Origin: Anaerolineales bacterium
GTDB lineage: Bacteria > Chloroflexota > Anaerolineae > Anaerolineales > Villigracilaceae
Direction: 5' to 3'
Length of the DNA stretch: 54,687 nt
NCBI GenBank assembly: GCA_016927315.1
Contig: JAFGMV010000026.1
Location: forward strand, 1-54,687
Below, in pieces: positions 27,371-36,599 of this stretch. Below the pieces are notes generated by a model. That model did no database searches, was not told where the DNA came from, and worked only from the letters and a program-made list of their open reading frames with translations. Each line of letters starts with the position of its first letter. The first letter of the stretch is position 1. The translations under genes were made by a program, and so were the position numbers.

Positions 27371-27411
27371 AGCCCTCCGGCCTGGACAGTATGCCCAGGC
27401 CGGAGGGCTTT
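27371..27411 (+). terminator. Rho-independent terminator with a 15-bp perfect stem
   Basis: AGCCCTCCGGCCTGG (27371-27385) and its exact complement (27395-27409) enclose a 9-base loop and are followed by TTT. Confidence 0.85.
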
Positions 27412-27560
27412 CCCGGTTAAAGGCTTGTTTGCGGGTCTCCGGCGGGGCCGAAGCGGCGCTGGGATCAGGGAGACTGTGGCGGGGCGCCCTGCGGGCTGCG
27501 GACGAAGATCCAACGCCTGCGCTGGGGCTCCGGCGGCTGACCGCCGCCCAGGCTGTGTCG

Positions 27561-27714
27561 GTCCTTGACCAAAACCGTGGCTGTTTTTAACCAAAACAGT
27601 GACTGTCCTTGACCAAAACTGTGACTGTTCTTGACCAAACCTGTGGCTGTTTTTAACCAAAACAGTGGCTGTTTTTAACCAAAACAGTCACTGTTCTTGA
27701 CCGAACCTGCAGCA
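27561..27714. repeat. Tandem array of seven 22-bp repeats
   Basis: Seven head-to-tail units of exactly 22 bp begin at 27561, 27583, 27605, 27627, 27649, 27671 and 27693; the last is diverged. The core of each is ACCAAAAC, and the units alternate between GTCCTTG, GTTTTTA and GTTCTTG starts. At several unit joints an AAAACAG-TGG-CTGTTTT palindrome forms. The unit is not a multiple of three, so it does not encode a peptide repeat, and there are no spacers, so it is not CRISPR. Confidence 0.9.
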
Positions 27715-27784
27715 CATCAGGCTGCCGGCTGGCCGATGTGTCCACGGGTGCATCCTTTTCGCCGTTCCCGGTGCGTGAGTGCAT

Positions 27785-27813
27785 TTTACGAAAACCTGCT
27801 CTCGTACTATAAT
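27785..27813 (+). promoter_or_regulatory. Sigma-70-type promoter of lipoprotein 4
   Basis: A perfect -10 TATAAT (27808-27813) lies 17 bp after TTTACG (27785-27790). An AGGAG ribosome site and the ATG at 27839 follow. Confidence 0.6.
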
Positions 27814-27838
27814 GTTCCTTCTTAGTAGGAGAATAAAT

Positions 27839-29533
27839 ATGTCTGGACGAAGACGAATGTTTGCGATTTATATCTTGCTGGCGCTGGCGCTGGCGGCCTG
27901 TTCCAATGCTGCCGGGCCGACGCCGACTGCGACGGCCGCGCCTCCTGTCTTGCCTCCGTCTGCCCAACCGCCTGCACCCACCCGGGCGCCGGTTCGGCTG
28001 GCCGGCCCAAACGTCGGGACGACCATGCAGTGGCAGGACAGCAGCACCCTGGTGTATGTACCTGCCAGCCAGTTCAGCATGGGCGACGGCATCGATGATC
28101 GTCTTGAACATGCGGTCAGCCTGTCGGCTTTCTGGATCAACCAGACCGAAGTGACCAACCGCATGTATTCACTGTGCGTCAGCACCGGTTTCTGCACCTC
28201 CCCGGTCGATACCGCAGCTTCTGACGCCTTGTTCAATTCGGCCGATGCGAACCATCCTGTGGTAGGGGTCAACTGGCAGCAAGCCCGCACCTACTGCCAG
28301 TGGGCTGGCGGCGACCTGCCTACCGAAGCCCAATGGGAGCTGGCTGCACGCGGGACGGCCGGGCGTGTCTACCCGTGGGGGAACACAACCCCGAACTGCA
28401 ACCTGGCCAATTTCGGCGGCTGCAAAGAGCAGACAGCGCGGGTGGGCAGCTACCTGACCGGCCCCAGCGAGTTTGGTGCGCTCGATATGGCTGGGAATGC
28501 AGCCGAATGGGTCCAGGATTGGTACAGCCCGGGTTATTATGAGACCTCCCCGCAGCAGGATCCGACCGGACCGGAGAGCGGTTCCGGACGGGTGTGGCGC
28601 GGCGGCGGGTTCAGCAGTACGGCCGATGAACTGGCTTCTTCTGCGCGTTTCCCGCTCAATCCTGAAATGTACCGTCTGGACCTGGGATTCCGCTGTGTGG
28701 TCGCAACGCCGGTCTATACGGCGCCTTACTGCCAGATGAACGCCTACAACCAGGGACAGCCGGGCCTGGCTGTCTCCGTAAACAATGAAACCTGCATCGC
28801 CCCGGAAATTGAGCTGCGCGGGCGTTTCTGTGAACGACCCGGCGTTGGGGCGGCTTCCTTCGATACCGACCGGGCGATTGAATCGGTGGACAGTGATATC
28901 CTGGAGTGCAGCCTGATCTCGGATACCCGCATCCACTGCAGCGGACCGGACAATTCGACCGGTCAGGTGACGGTCTGTTCACAGGGATGCGAACAGACCG
29001 CCTCAGCAGCCAACTTCCCGCTGGAGCTCTACTGCCTGACCGGGTATATCGCCCCGGTGGATAATCCGGCTGTCTGTGAGTATGGCCCGGTCGCCCATGA
29101 CACTTCGGGCTGCCCGCCGGGGATTTTCTGCACCCCGCCGATCGACCAGAATGCCGCCTGCCCTCCCGGTCTTTACTACGATACGGCGGTCAATGTATGT
29201 GTGCCGGTCGAATCGGCGCCCAATACCTGTTTGCCTGGGTTCGCGTACAATGCGCAGGCTCAGTGCTGCCAGTCTCAGATCGGGAACCAGTACCCGGGCT
29301 GCGCCGAGGGAGAATACTATGATACCCTGCTGGGCTGCAAACCGCTGGTGATCACCCAGGAAGAGATTGGGTGTGTCACTTTCTCCCTGGATACGGCCCT
29401 GTGCCCCGAGAAGGAACACGTCTGCGGGGATATCCGCAACCAGTTGAAGTGCAACCAGACGCCGGGCTGCCGTTGGCAGGGTGATCCCGACCCCAATAAC
29501 AAGGGAGAGTGCCGCCCGGTGACCATCGAGTAG
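27839..29533 (+). CDS. FGE-fold (SUMF1-like) Cys-rich lipoprotein 4
   Basis: This 564-residue paralogue begins at the ATG at 27839 (AGGAG 8 bases upstream) and has the lipobox LAAC (Cys21). The FGE-like domain (about 55-285) contains VPASQFSMGDG, TEVTNRMYSLC, DLPTEAQWELAARG, YPWGN, GNAAEWVQDWY and LGFRCV. The Cys-rich tail is about 275 residues long. RVWRGGGF is followed by no catalytic cysteine. The first GG of the family motif GGEF is changed to ASQF, so this is the most diverged copy in the N-terminal part. Confidence 0.85.
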   Translation: MSGRRRMFAIYILLALALAACSNAAGPTPTATAAPPVLPPSAQPPAPTRAPVRLAGPNVGTTMQWQDSSTLVYVPASQFSMGDGIDDRLEHAVSLSAFWINQTEVTNRMYSLCVSTGFCTSPVDTAASDALFNSADANHPVVGVNWQQARTYCQWAGGDLPTEAQWELAARGTAGRVYPWGNTTPNCNLANFGGCKEQTARVGSYLTGPSEFGALDMAGNAAEWVQDWYSPGYYETSPQQDPTGPESGSGRVWRGGGFSSTADELASSARFPLNPEMYRLDLGFRCVVATPVYTAPYCQMNAYNQGQPGLAVSVNNETCIAPEIELRGRFCERPGVGAASFDTDRAIESVDSDILECSLISDTRIHCSGPDNSTGQVTVCSQGCEQTASAANFPLELYCLTGYIAPVDNPAVCEYGPVAHDTSGCPPGIFCTPPIDQNAACPPGLYYDTAVNVCVPVESAPNTCLPGFAYNAQAQCCQSQIGNQYPGCAEGEYYDTLLGCKPLVITQEEIGCVTFSLDTALCPEKEHVCGDIRNQLKCNQTPGCRWQGDPDPNNKGECRPVTIE

Positions 29534-29601
29534 GCCGGCGGGGACGGCGCTTACCGTGCTTGCCTTGCTCGATTTACTTGTTTTTGATGAACATAAGCAG
29601 G

Positions 29602-29661
29602 CGCCTGCAGCCTGTGGACCCTGGCCTGTTCCGGGCGGCTGGCTGCAGGCGACCTGGTTTT
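29602..29661 (+). terminator. Probable terminator after lipoprotein 4
   Basis: CGCCTGCAGCC (29602-29612) and GGCTGCAGGCG (29641-29651) form an 11-bp inverted repeat with a 28-base spacer, followed within a few bases by TTTTT (29657-29661). Confidence 0.6.
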
Positions 29662-29686
29662 TACCTGACGAAAAGCGGATAAACAC

Positions 29687-31273
29687 TTGATCGATCAACA
29701 ATTATTGAAGAGGAACGGCTTTTGGATCTTCCTGTCCGGTTCGACGCTGGCCGGGATGGTTTTTATCGCCCTGGTTACGAGCCGCTATGGTTCCGGGGTG
29801 TCTTCGGACGCGGTCAAATATCTGTCGGCGGCAGACAGCCTGGTGCATGGCCGGGGATACCAGTTGTACAACGGCGGCGCCTTATATTTCTTTCCGCCGC
29901 TGTATTCCCTGGTCCTGGCCCTGGGCGGGTTGATGACCGGACTGGACGTGCTGGTTGTGGGCCGGTATCTGCATATCCTGCTGTTTGGGCTGGATATCGT
30001 CTTTACTGCTCTCCTGCTGAGGAAGGTGTTCCCGGAGGAGCCATACTTCCAGGCTGCGGGCGTCTTGTTCGTGGTCTTTTCGGTCCCTTCGATACGTCTT
30101 TATGCAAACATAGCCTCCGATCCGTTATTCTACGTCATGGCCTTGGGCTTTGCATGGATTGCGATTTCCTATCTTGAGAAGAAGCGCGCGGCGGCCTTTT
30201 GGGGGATGCTGGTGATTGCCGGCCTGGCGGGCTTGCTGCGCTATGTTGGTCTCAGTCTGGGGGTAACCGGCTGTGCGGTGCTTGTGTATGCGCATTGGAA
30301 AGACTTCCGGGTTATGGTAGTCAAGGGGTTGGTCTTCGGTCTTTTTTCCATCGCCCCCCTGCTGGCCTGGATGCTGCTCTACAACCTGGGCGTCCATGGC
30401 GCCTTTTGGGGTTCGATCGAACACAAAGTCTTCCTGCCCTGGGTCAACGTCCAATGGGGACTGGCAAAAATGCTGCACTGGTTCATTCCCTATTACCAAC
30501 CGCTCAGGTTCCTGTTCGACCGGCCGTTCATCCTGGCGGCAGGCCTTCTGCTGCTGCTGGGATTGTTCAACCGGAGGAGTCACTGGCTTGCATGGCTGCG
30601 GCGGTTGTCGGGCAAACCTGCTTACCCGGTGATGGTCTTTGGCCTGGTGTACTTCACTGCCCTGGCGGTGACGGCCAGCACTCTTGATCACAAAGGCCTC
30701 GAATCGGACCGTTACTATCCCGGGTTGATCGTAACCGTACTGGTCCTGGTCTTCGCTGGACTGCGGGAGCTGGTCTTTCCCCATTTCGGGGCCGCTTCCG
30801 GCAAAGTCCGGCTTGCTATTTTGGTGTTGTTCCTGGTCTGGTTGTCTTACCCGGTTTTCAGTTTTTACAAGTACGCCCGGGCTGCGCTCGTGGAGGGGGA
30901 ACCCAGTATCTCGAACTACTACAATAACCGCAAATATGCCGAAATGCCGCTGATGGAACAGGCCGCCAGGATGCTGGAGTCCGAACCGGGAGCCGTCTTT
31001 TACAGTAATTACCCCGACGCGTTATGGTTTCACCTGCGGGCAGATGTGGATGGCGCTCCCCGCTACGCGGTTTCGAATCCGCCGGAAGGGGCCCTGGACC
31101 GGGTATTGGAGCAGATCGCCGGCTGGCCCGGGGACCGGCCCGGGTACCTGGTCTGGTTTACGCCCAATATCTACAATCATGTCTTGCCGCCAGAGGACCT
31201 GGCCCGGGTGGCCGATATGCAGCTGGTCTACGAGGAGGACAGCGGCCAGATCTGGGAGGTCCGGCCCCGGTAA
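29687..31273 (+). CDS. Polytopic membrane glycosyltransferase-like protein (PMT/ArnT type)
   Basis: The 528-residue protein has about ten to twelve hydrophobic segments. Near its N-terminus it has the pattern SSDAVKYLSAADSLVHGRGY followed by YFFPPLYS, typical of GT-C glycosyltransferases of the dolichyl-phosphate-mannose mannosyltransferase type, which use lipid-linked sugars outside the membrane. The C-terminal 120 residues form a soluble domain. The start is a TTG without a convincing ribosome site; the next methionine would cut into the first membrane segment. It follows the lipoprotein array and could modify surface proteins, but this is only inferred from position. Confidence 0.7.
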   Translation: MIDQQLLKRNGFWIFLSGSTLAGMVFIALVTSRYGSGVSSDAVKYLSAADSLVHGRGYQLYNGGALYFFPPLYSLVLALGGLMTGLDVLVVGRYLHILLFGLDIVFTALLLRKVFPEEPYFQAAGVLFVVFSVPSIRLYANIASDPLFYVMALGFAWIAISYLEKKRAAAFWGMLVIAGLAGLLRYVGLSLGVTGCAVLVYAHWKDFRVMVVKGLVFGLFSIAPLLAWMLLYNLGVHGAFWGSIEHKVFLPWVNVQWGLAKMLHWFIPYYQPLRFLFDRPFILAAGLLLLLGLFNRRSHWLAWLRRLSGKPAYPVMVFGLVYFTALAVTASTLDHKGLESDRYYPGLIVTVLVLVFAGLRELVFPHFGAASGKVRLAILVLFLVWLSYPVFSFYKYARAALVEGEPSISNYYNNRKYAEMPLMEQAARMLESEPGAVFYSNYPDALWFHLRADVDGAPRYAVSNPPEGALDRVLEQIAGWPGDRPGYLVWFTPNIYNHVLPPEDLARVADMQLVYEEDSGQIWEVRPR

Positions 31274-31334
31274 GCGTGCCGCAGCTGTCTGGCGGTCTTG
31301 TTTTACCGGGGGGGTCTGCGGGCAGAGTTTTCGG

Positions 31335-31369
31335 GAAAAAAAGCGGAGTCTTGGGAACAAGGCTCCGCT
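31335..31369 (-). terminator. Rho-independent terminator of fhs
   Basis: On the minus strand AGCGGAGCC and its near-complement GACTCCGCT form a stem with inner CTTG/CAAG pairing and a short loop. A run of seven T follows (the A run at 31336-31342 on the plus strand). Confidence 0.85.
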
Positions 31370-31398
31370 CATTTGATTGAATAGAGGTACCTGCTGTC

Positions 31399-33300
31399 TT
31401 AGAACAGGCCGGTCACTTTCCCGGTGTCCAGGTCAAGGTCGACGTCATAGAATACCGGGCGTGTCGGCAGCCCGGGCATGGTGCGCATGGCGCCCAACAG
31501 CGGGTACAGGAAGCCTGCCCCCACAGAAGCACGGATGTCCCGGATCGGTATGCGGAAACCAGTGGGGACGCCCTTGAGGGCCGGGTCATGGCTGATGGAC
31601 AGGTGGGTCTTCGCCATGCACATCGGCAGTTGGTCGAAACCAAGCCTGGTGTAAAGTTCGATCTTGGCTTCAGCTTCCGGCGTATAGTCGACGCCGTCTG
31701 CCCCGTAAATTTCGCGGCAGATCGTTTCGATCTTTTCCTTGATGGGAATATCCAGCGGATAGAGCTGCTTGAAACTGCTGGGCTGTTCGGCGGCTTTAAT
31801 GACCGCTTCGCCCAGGGCGATGGCGCCTCTACCGCCTTCCATCCAGTGGCGGGAGACGACCGCATCCATTGCCCCGGATTCGATGGCGGCCTTGCGTACC
31901 AGTTCGACTTCAGCCGGGGTGTCATCCTTGAACGAATTGACAGCCACGACCACATTGACGCCATACTTGAGGGCGTTCTGGATGTGCTTGATCATGTTGC
32001 CGAGACCGGCTTCCAGCAGTTTGAGATTCTCATCGGTATACTCGGGAGCCAGCGGCTTGCCTGCCACCACCTTGGGGCCGCCGCCGTGCATCTTCAGCGC
32101 CCGTACGGTAGCGACCAGCACCACCACCTGGGGGATCAGACCGCTGTAGCGGCACTTGACGCCAAAGAACTTCTCCATGCCGATATCGGCCCCGAAGCCG
32201 GATTCGGTGATGATGTAGTCGCCCAGCTTCAGGGCGATCTTATCGGCGATGATCGAAGATTGCCCGTGGGCGATATTGGCAAACGGCCCGGCGTGTACAA
32301 AAGCCGGTGTACCTTCCAGGGTTTGCATCAGGTTTGGTTTAATGGCATCCATCATCAATACCGTCATGGCGCCGGCGACGCCCAGGTCTTCGGCAGTGAT
32401 GGCGTCGCCCTGCTTATTCGTGCCGATCACAATCCGGCCAAAGCGCTCACGCATATCTGCCAGGCTGGTGGTCAAGGCCAGGATGGCCATCACTTCGCTG
32501 GCAACGGTGATATCGTAACCGGTCCGGCGGGTGAATCCTTTTTCATCCGGTCCCAGGCCGATTTCGATCTCGCGCAGGAAGCGGTCGTTAGTATCCGCCA
32601 CCCGCCGCCAGGTGATGGTCGCCGGGTCGATATTCAGCCGGGCGAAGCGGCTGCGTTCTTCATCCGTGAGTTTCTCCGGGTTGGTTTTATCGATGCCCAG
32701 TTTTCTCAGTCGTTTGAGCATGGAGTTCGAGAAGCGCTGCTGCCCCTGTTTGTCTGGCGGGCACAAGCGGTTAAAGAGCGACTCGTCGTCCTGGTTGTGT
32801 TCGTGGAACATGCGTGCGTCGATGGCTGCCGCCAGCAGGTTATTGGCTGCGGTGATGGCGTGGATATCCCCGGTCAGGTGCAGGTTGAAGTCTTCCATGG
32901 GAATGATCTGGCTGTAACCGCCCCCGGCGGCGCCGCCTTTGATCCCAAAGGTTGGTCCCTGCGATGGCTGGCGGATGCAGGTGATCACATTCTTGCCCAG
33001 GTGGGCGCCAAGCGCCTGGCTCAACCCAACGGTGGTGGTGGTCTTGCCTTCCCCTAACGGGGTCGGGGAGATGGCGGTAACGTCGATGTATTTTCCATCA
33101 GGATTGTCTTTCAGACGTTCCAAAACATCCAGCTTGACTTTCGCTTTGTATGGACCGTACAGCTCGAGTTCATCGGGCTGCAGGCCCAACTCTTCGGCAA
33201 CCAGAGTGATTGGTTTGAGGGTCGCCTCCTGGGCGATATCGATGTCAGATGGAACCGGGCTGCGAAGGTTGAGTATTGTAGGCGTGAATTTTTTTGACAT
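31399..33300 (-). CDS. fhs: Formate-tetrahydrofolate ligase
   Basis: The 633-residue enzyme makes 10-formyl-THF from formate, THF and ATP, a step of one-carbon metabolism and of the methyl branch of the Wood-Ljungdahl pathway. It has the P-loop [14 protein letters not shown] near residue 65 and family blocks such as [33 protein letters not shown] and ALKMHGGGP. The ATG at 33300 has GGGAG 7 bases upstream and gives MSKKFTPTI; a longer in-frame reading is rejected. Together with NfnAB, EtfBA and the Hyp genes it points to an anaerobic one-carbon metabolism. Confidence 0.97.
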   Translation of the reverse strand: MSKKFTPTILNLRSPVPSDIDIAQEATLKPITLVAEELGLQPDELELYGPYKAKVKLDVLERLKDNPDGKYIDVTAISPTPLGEGKTTTTVGLSQALGAHLGKNVITCIRQPSQGPTFGIKGGAAGGGYSQIIPMEDFNLHLTGDIHAITAANNLLAAAIDARMFHEHNQDDESLFNRLCPPDKQGQQRFSNSMLKRLRKLGIDKTNPEKLTDEERSRFARLNIDPATITWRRVADTNDRFLREIEIGLGPDEKGFTRRTGYDITVASEVMAILALTTSLADMRERFGRIVIGTNKQGDAITAEDLGVAGAMTVLMMDAIKPNLMQTLEGTPAFVHAGPFANIAHGQSSIIADKIALKLGDYIITESGFGADIGMEKFFGVKCRYSGLIPQVVVLVATVRALKMHGGGPKVVAGKPLAPEYTDENLKLLEAGLGNMIKHIQNALKYGVNVVVAVNSFKDDTPAEVELVRKAAIESGAMDAVVSRHWMEGGRGAIALGEAVIKAAEQPSSFKQLYPLDIPIKEKIETICREIYGADGVDYTPEAEAKIELYTRLGFDQLPMCMAKTHLSISHDPALKGVPTGFRIPIRDIRASVGAGFLYPLLGAMRTMPGLPTRPVFYDVDLDLDTGKVTGLF

Positions 33301-33749
33301 AATCTGCTCCCTTTGGCTGGTAACGGATATCCTGTTCGATCCCCTGACCCGGCTCTCCGCCAGGTTCAACTCTGTCGGCTGTTATTATTGTCCGGGATTT
33401 TTGATTTTCGCGCAAGAGGCTTCTGCCCCTCATTCAAGGACTTCTCAACATCATGTTAGTAAAGTTGATGAAGTCACAAAAGGGGATTTTGACTGCGAAA
33501 GATTGCAGCAAAATCCAAACTTTGTGCTCCTTTGTGTCCTTGGTGGTGCATGGTCGGCTTTCTCGGTTTGCCATCCCGGTCTTTGAGGAAGGCGTGGCCG
33601 CTCATTCTGGCTGTCTGGGGCCATATTCCGAAAATCTTCCAAAATGATTGGCTGTCCGCTGTACGGATGGGCTGCTTACCAGGCAGGTGAAGGTGTGGAG
33701 TGGTTTCCCGTTCGCACGGAACCCTGTTCTTGGAACCGGGAAAACCCTT
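33301..33749. other. Intergenic region, no gene seen
   Basis: About 450 bp between fhs and the IPK gene, which face the same way. Short open frames on both strands look accidental. A simple internal repeat of the kind TTTGTGCTCC-TTTGTGTCC-TTGGTGG lies at about 33531-33547; otherwise nothing is recognised. Confidence 0.5.
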
Positions 33750-34562
33750 TTACTGCCGGGAGATCCGGGTTCCCAACTGCACATTGTTGAAGGCTTTGAT
33801 GAGATTTCCGTGTTCCTCGCCGGAGAAAATCTGCGCTTCTATCCCCTCGCTCCTGGTCACAAGTTCGAGCATTTGTTCAACCTTCGAAGCCATCCCGCCG
33901 GTCACATCTGTTCCGGATGAACCTCCGGCGGGAGACCGGTTTTCTTCCAGATAAGCAGGGGTGATCTTGTCCAGCAAGTGCGACCGACTCGGATAATCTT
34001 CCCAAACCCCGTCTTCAAGTCCGGCTAACAGGATGCGCTGTGGATACAGTTCAAGCGCTAAAAACATCATGAGCTCTTCGGTTGATAGGATCGTACCCCC
34101 TTGCCCTTTGTCGAAGGTGACATCCCCATATACAACGGGTACCAGGCCGGCTTCGAGAGCCGCACGTATCGGCGCAATATTCCAGGCGAGGATCTTACCG
34201 TTTTGTGCAACCACACTGGCAGCCGGGGGCAGGGCAATGGCCCGGAGGTTGGCTTTGTAGAGAGCCTCCATAACGATCCGGTTCAATGCGGAGGCCTGAT
34301 ACCAGACTTCGGAAAATCCTTTCCAGTAATCCCCAAGGTTCCGGGCACGGGCGGCGCCCTCCCGGGTGTTGAATTCTTTGGCTGCGGTATGTCCAAAGGA
34401 CCCTGAACCATGCCCGAGAAGCAGCTTTGTGTCTGGTGAAGAGCTGAGAACTGATGATAGCTGTTCGGCCAGGTCAGTAATTTTGTCCAGGCGGGCAGTA
34501 AAGGGCCGGGTTTTGACTGTGATCAGCGACCCGCCAAGTTTCAGGAAGACCAGTTTGTCCAT
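33750..34562 (-). CDS. Isopentenyl phosphate kinase-like amino acid kinase
   Basis: The 270-residue protein is of the amino acid kinase superfamily. It has the nucleotide-binding KLGGSLIT at the N-terminus and the isopentenyl phosphate kinase (IPK) signature GHGSGSFGH near residue 50; its His is the one that orients the substrate phosphate. VYGDVTFD and GTDVTGGMASK fit the same family. IPK phosphorylates isopentenyl phosphate to isopentenyl diphosphate and is known from archaea, plants and some Chloroflexota with an alternative mevalonate route. No other mevalonate gene lies in the window. Confidence 0.85.
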   Translation of the reverse strand: MDKLVFLKLGGSLITVKTRPFTARLDKITDLAEQLSSVLSSSPDTKLLLGHGSGSFGHTAAKEFNTREGAARARNLGDYWKGFSEVWYQASALNRIVMEALYKANLRAIALPPAASVVAQNGKILAWNIAPIRAALEAGLVPVVYGDVTFDKGQGGTILSTEELMMFLALELYPQRILLAGLEDGVWEDYPSRSHLLDKITPAYLEENRSPAGGSSGTDVTGGMASKVEQMLELVTRSEGIEAQIFSGEEHGNLIKAFNNVQLGTRISRQ

Positions 34563-34832
34563 TGAAAGAGTTTTACCACAGAGTTGGATTCCGTCAATAC
34601 TTCCTGCAGGGTCGGGATTGCGATGGAGAGGATGGGTACCCAGAACCTGCCGAAGCGCCAGATACGAACGTCCCGCAGGGTTTCTCTCAGCGCCGCAGCC
34701 GGGCGGGTTGATCAGCAGGAGGCTGCTCCAAGGAGGCCATCTCTGCCATACAAGCGGTAAAAATTTCGTGCATCCCTGGGAGAGGCTCCGGCCGGCTTTT
34801 TATGATCCACTATCAATGCTATAATCGCCCTG
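34563..34832. other. Intergenic region containing element copy C
   Basis: About 270 bp between two divergent genes. Most of it is the repeated element at 34630-34776; the remainder should hold the two promoters, but no clear boxes were found. Confidence 0.5.
34630..34776 (-). repeat. Intergenic repeat element of about 145 bp, copy C
   Basis: The sequence aligns along its whole length with copy B (46794-46936), in the same orientation. Shared blocks include CAGATnCGAAC, TCCCG, GGTTTCT, CCGGGC, GCTGCTC, GGAnGCCAT and TTTnGTGCA. The ends are GGATG (34630-34634) and CATCC (34771-34775). It is the most diverged of the three copies. Confidence 0.65.
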
Positions 34833-35639
34833 ATGGATATTCGTGCAGGAATTGTTTCGGCGATTATACTGGCAATCGCCGGTGGTATTCTCAGTATGTA
34901 TGCTGGTATTCGTTCATACCAGGCGGCCCGCAAACTATCATTTTATCGTCTCAGGCGCAAGCGGCAGTTTGGCGCCTGGCGGTTCATGGTATTTGGTATT
35001 GTCTTGTTTGTATCGGGGGGGTGGTTGATCACCTCCGGGGAAAGGACGGCTTACCAATATTTTCCACCGACCGCCACGAATACACCTTCCCCAACGCTGA
35101 CCAGTGTGCCGACAATTACATTGACGCCCACCATTACCCTGACCCCAACGGAGACCATTACCCCGGCGGTGACCGACACCCCAACGGGAACCTCCACACC
35201 GTTTCTGCCGCCTGCGGTGGAGGTATTGTTCAAAAGTGATGTGACTCCCAACCCGGATGCGGTCTTCAGCTCGCTCGAGTTTTCGACCCGGTATGATGGT
35301 GTATCGGCGGTCAATCCGAATACCGTCTTCGACAATCCGATCCAGGTCATGTATGGGGTTTATACCTACGACCAGATGCTGCCGGGCTCCCAATGGACGG
35401 CGCTCTGGTACAACGGGGACAATGACCTGGTCTGTTACAAATCCAAGCCCTGGGACGGTTCTACGGGTGGATATGGATATACCGACTGCCAGCTTCCGGC
35501 TGATGAGTGGCTGCCTGGTACATACCGGGTGATGATATTCGTTGGAAAAGAATGGAAAGTTATCGGGCAGTTTGTCCTGCAGGGGGAGGCGCCCACCGCA
35601 ACGCCGACGCAAACCCAGACGCCCATACCGCCCCCGTAA
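34833..35639 (+). CDS. Membrane protein with Thr/Pro-rich linker and extracytoplasmic domain
   Basis: The 268-residue protein has two membrane segments (about residues 6-25 and 50-66) separated by a basic loop. A 55-residue linker follows, made almost only of Thr, Pro and Ser (for example TITLTPTITLTPTETITP). Then comes a beta-rich domain of about 125 residues with TALWYNGDNDLVCYKSKPWD and TYRVMIFVGKEWK, and a short Pro/Thr tail. The domain resembles a carbohydrate-binding or adhesive beta-sandwich, but I do not recognise a family. The gene converges on psuG with a 21-bp gap. Confidence 0.65.
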   Translation: MDIRAGIVSAIILAIAGGILSMYAGIRSYQAARKLSFYRLRRKRQFGAWRFMVFGIVLFVSGGWLITSGERTAYQYFPPTATNTPSPTLTSVPTITLTPTITLTPTETITPAVTDTPTGTSTPFLPPAVEVLFKSDVTPNPDAVFSSLEFSTRYDGVSAVNPNTVFDNPIQVMYGVYTYDQMLPGSQWTALWYNGDNDLVCYKSKPWDGSTGGYGYTDCQLPADEWLPGTYRVMIFVGKEWKVIGQFVLQGEAPTATPTQTQTPIPPP

Positions 35640-35660
35640 TGAACCGGGAATGATCCACTC

Positions 35661-36599
35661 CTAGGCGGACTTACGCTGCCGGCAGGCAGACCAGACCCTG
35701 GCGATTTGGGCTGCCAGGCGGGCATTGTTCAGCAGAAGTGAAAGATTGGCCTGCAGAGAGCGGCCTGCACTGAGGTCCTTGATCCTGCCCAACAGGAAAG
35801 GAGTCAGGGCCTGGCCGTGGATGTCCATTTCCCGGGCTTCTTGTGAGGCTTGCTCGATCAGTGGATCGATCTCTTCAGCCGCCATGGCATCTTCTGCAGG
35901 AACGGGCTGGGCGACCAGGATGGCGCTCCGCATGCCCATCTCCCAATGAGTCAGGGCCAATTGGGCGATCTCCTCGGCGCTTTCCAGGCGCAGGCTGACA
36001 GCCAGACCGCTGTCCTGTTTGTAGAAAGCCGGGAATCTATCGGTTTTGTAACCGATCACCGGGACGGCCATGGTTTCCAGGTACTCCAGGGTGGCTGGTA
36101 GATCCAGGATGGATTTTGCCCCGGCACAGACGACGATCATCGGGGTATCCGCCAGGGCCTGCAGGTCGGTTGAAATATCGAAGGGGGTTTCTTTGTGGAC
36201 CCCGCCAATCCCGCCGGTAGCAAATACCTTGATGCCAGCTTTTTGTGCGGCAAACATGGAGCCCGCGACAGTGGCGCCCCCGCAGGCTTTTTTCAGGACT
36301 GCGGTTGCGAAGTCACGCCGGCTGACCTTGAGAGGATCCTTTTCGCCCGCCAGTCGTTCCAATTCCGGATCGTTCAGGCCAATGTGCAGTTCCCCGTCCA
36401 GGAGACCGATCGTAGCCGGGGTGGCCTTGTGCTGGCGGACCTGTTTTTCCATGTCCCGCGCCAGTTTCAGGTTTTGGGGAGCAGGCAGCCCATGAGTGAT
36501 GACAGTCGATTCAAGTGCGACCACCGGGAGGGAATGCCTGAGCGCCTGGCCAACTTCACTCGATTGAATAATTTTAAGAGAATTCGTTATCATTACCAT
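35661..36599 (-). CDS. psuG: Pseudouridine-5'-phosphate glycosidase
   Basis: PsuG splits pseudouridine 5'-phosphate into uracil and ribose 5-phosphate. The 312-residue protein has the family blocks ALESTVITHGLPAPQN near residue 28, TGGIGGVHKETPFDIS near residue 133, CAGAKSILDLPATLE and PVIGYKTDRFPAFY. The ATG overlaps the stop of the upstream kinase gene by one base (TAATG), so translation is probably coupled. The kinase supplies its substrate. Confidence 0.93.
   Translation of the reverse strand: MVMITNSLKIIQSSEVGQALRHSLPVVALESTVITHGLPAPQNLKLARDMEKQVRQHKATPATIGLLDGELHIGLNDPELERLAGEKDPLKVSRRDFATAVLKKACGGATVAGSMFAAQKAGIKVFATGGIGGVHKETPFDISTDLQALADTPMIVVCAGAKSILDLPATLEYLETMAVPVIGYKTDRFPAFYKQDSGLAVSLRLESAEEIAQLALTHWEMGMRSAILVAQPVPAEDAMAAEEIDPLIEQASQEAREMDIHGQALTPFLLGRIKDLSAGRSLQANLSLLLNNARLAAQIARVWSACRQRKSA

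Larger units (their letters stand above)
27305..27838. other. Intergenic region with terminator, 22-bp tandem repeat and promoter
   Basis: About 530 bp without a gene. In order it holds a very strong hairpin (27371-27411), a GC-rich stretch without clear coding sense, the 22-bp tandem array (27561-27714), and a promoter for lipoprotein 4. Confidence 0.7.

Noticed and set aside
27307..27660. Minus-strand gene across the terminator and repeats
   Set aside because: It exists only because the 22-bp repeats lack stops; it covers the terminator hairpin and has no start signals.
27561..27714. CRISPR array
   Set aside because: The 22-bp units are directly adjacent with no spacers, and no cas genes are near.
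21130..29533. Active sulfatase-modifying (formylglycine-generating) enzymes
   Set aside because: The catalytic cysteine pair is missing in all four domains and no sulfatase gene is present.
31265..31312. Terminator after the glycosyltransferase-like gene
   Set aside because: CCCCGGTAA and TTACCGGGG form an inverted repeat, but the loop is about 30 bases and no T run follows.
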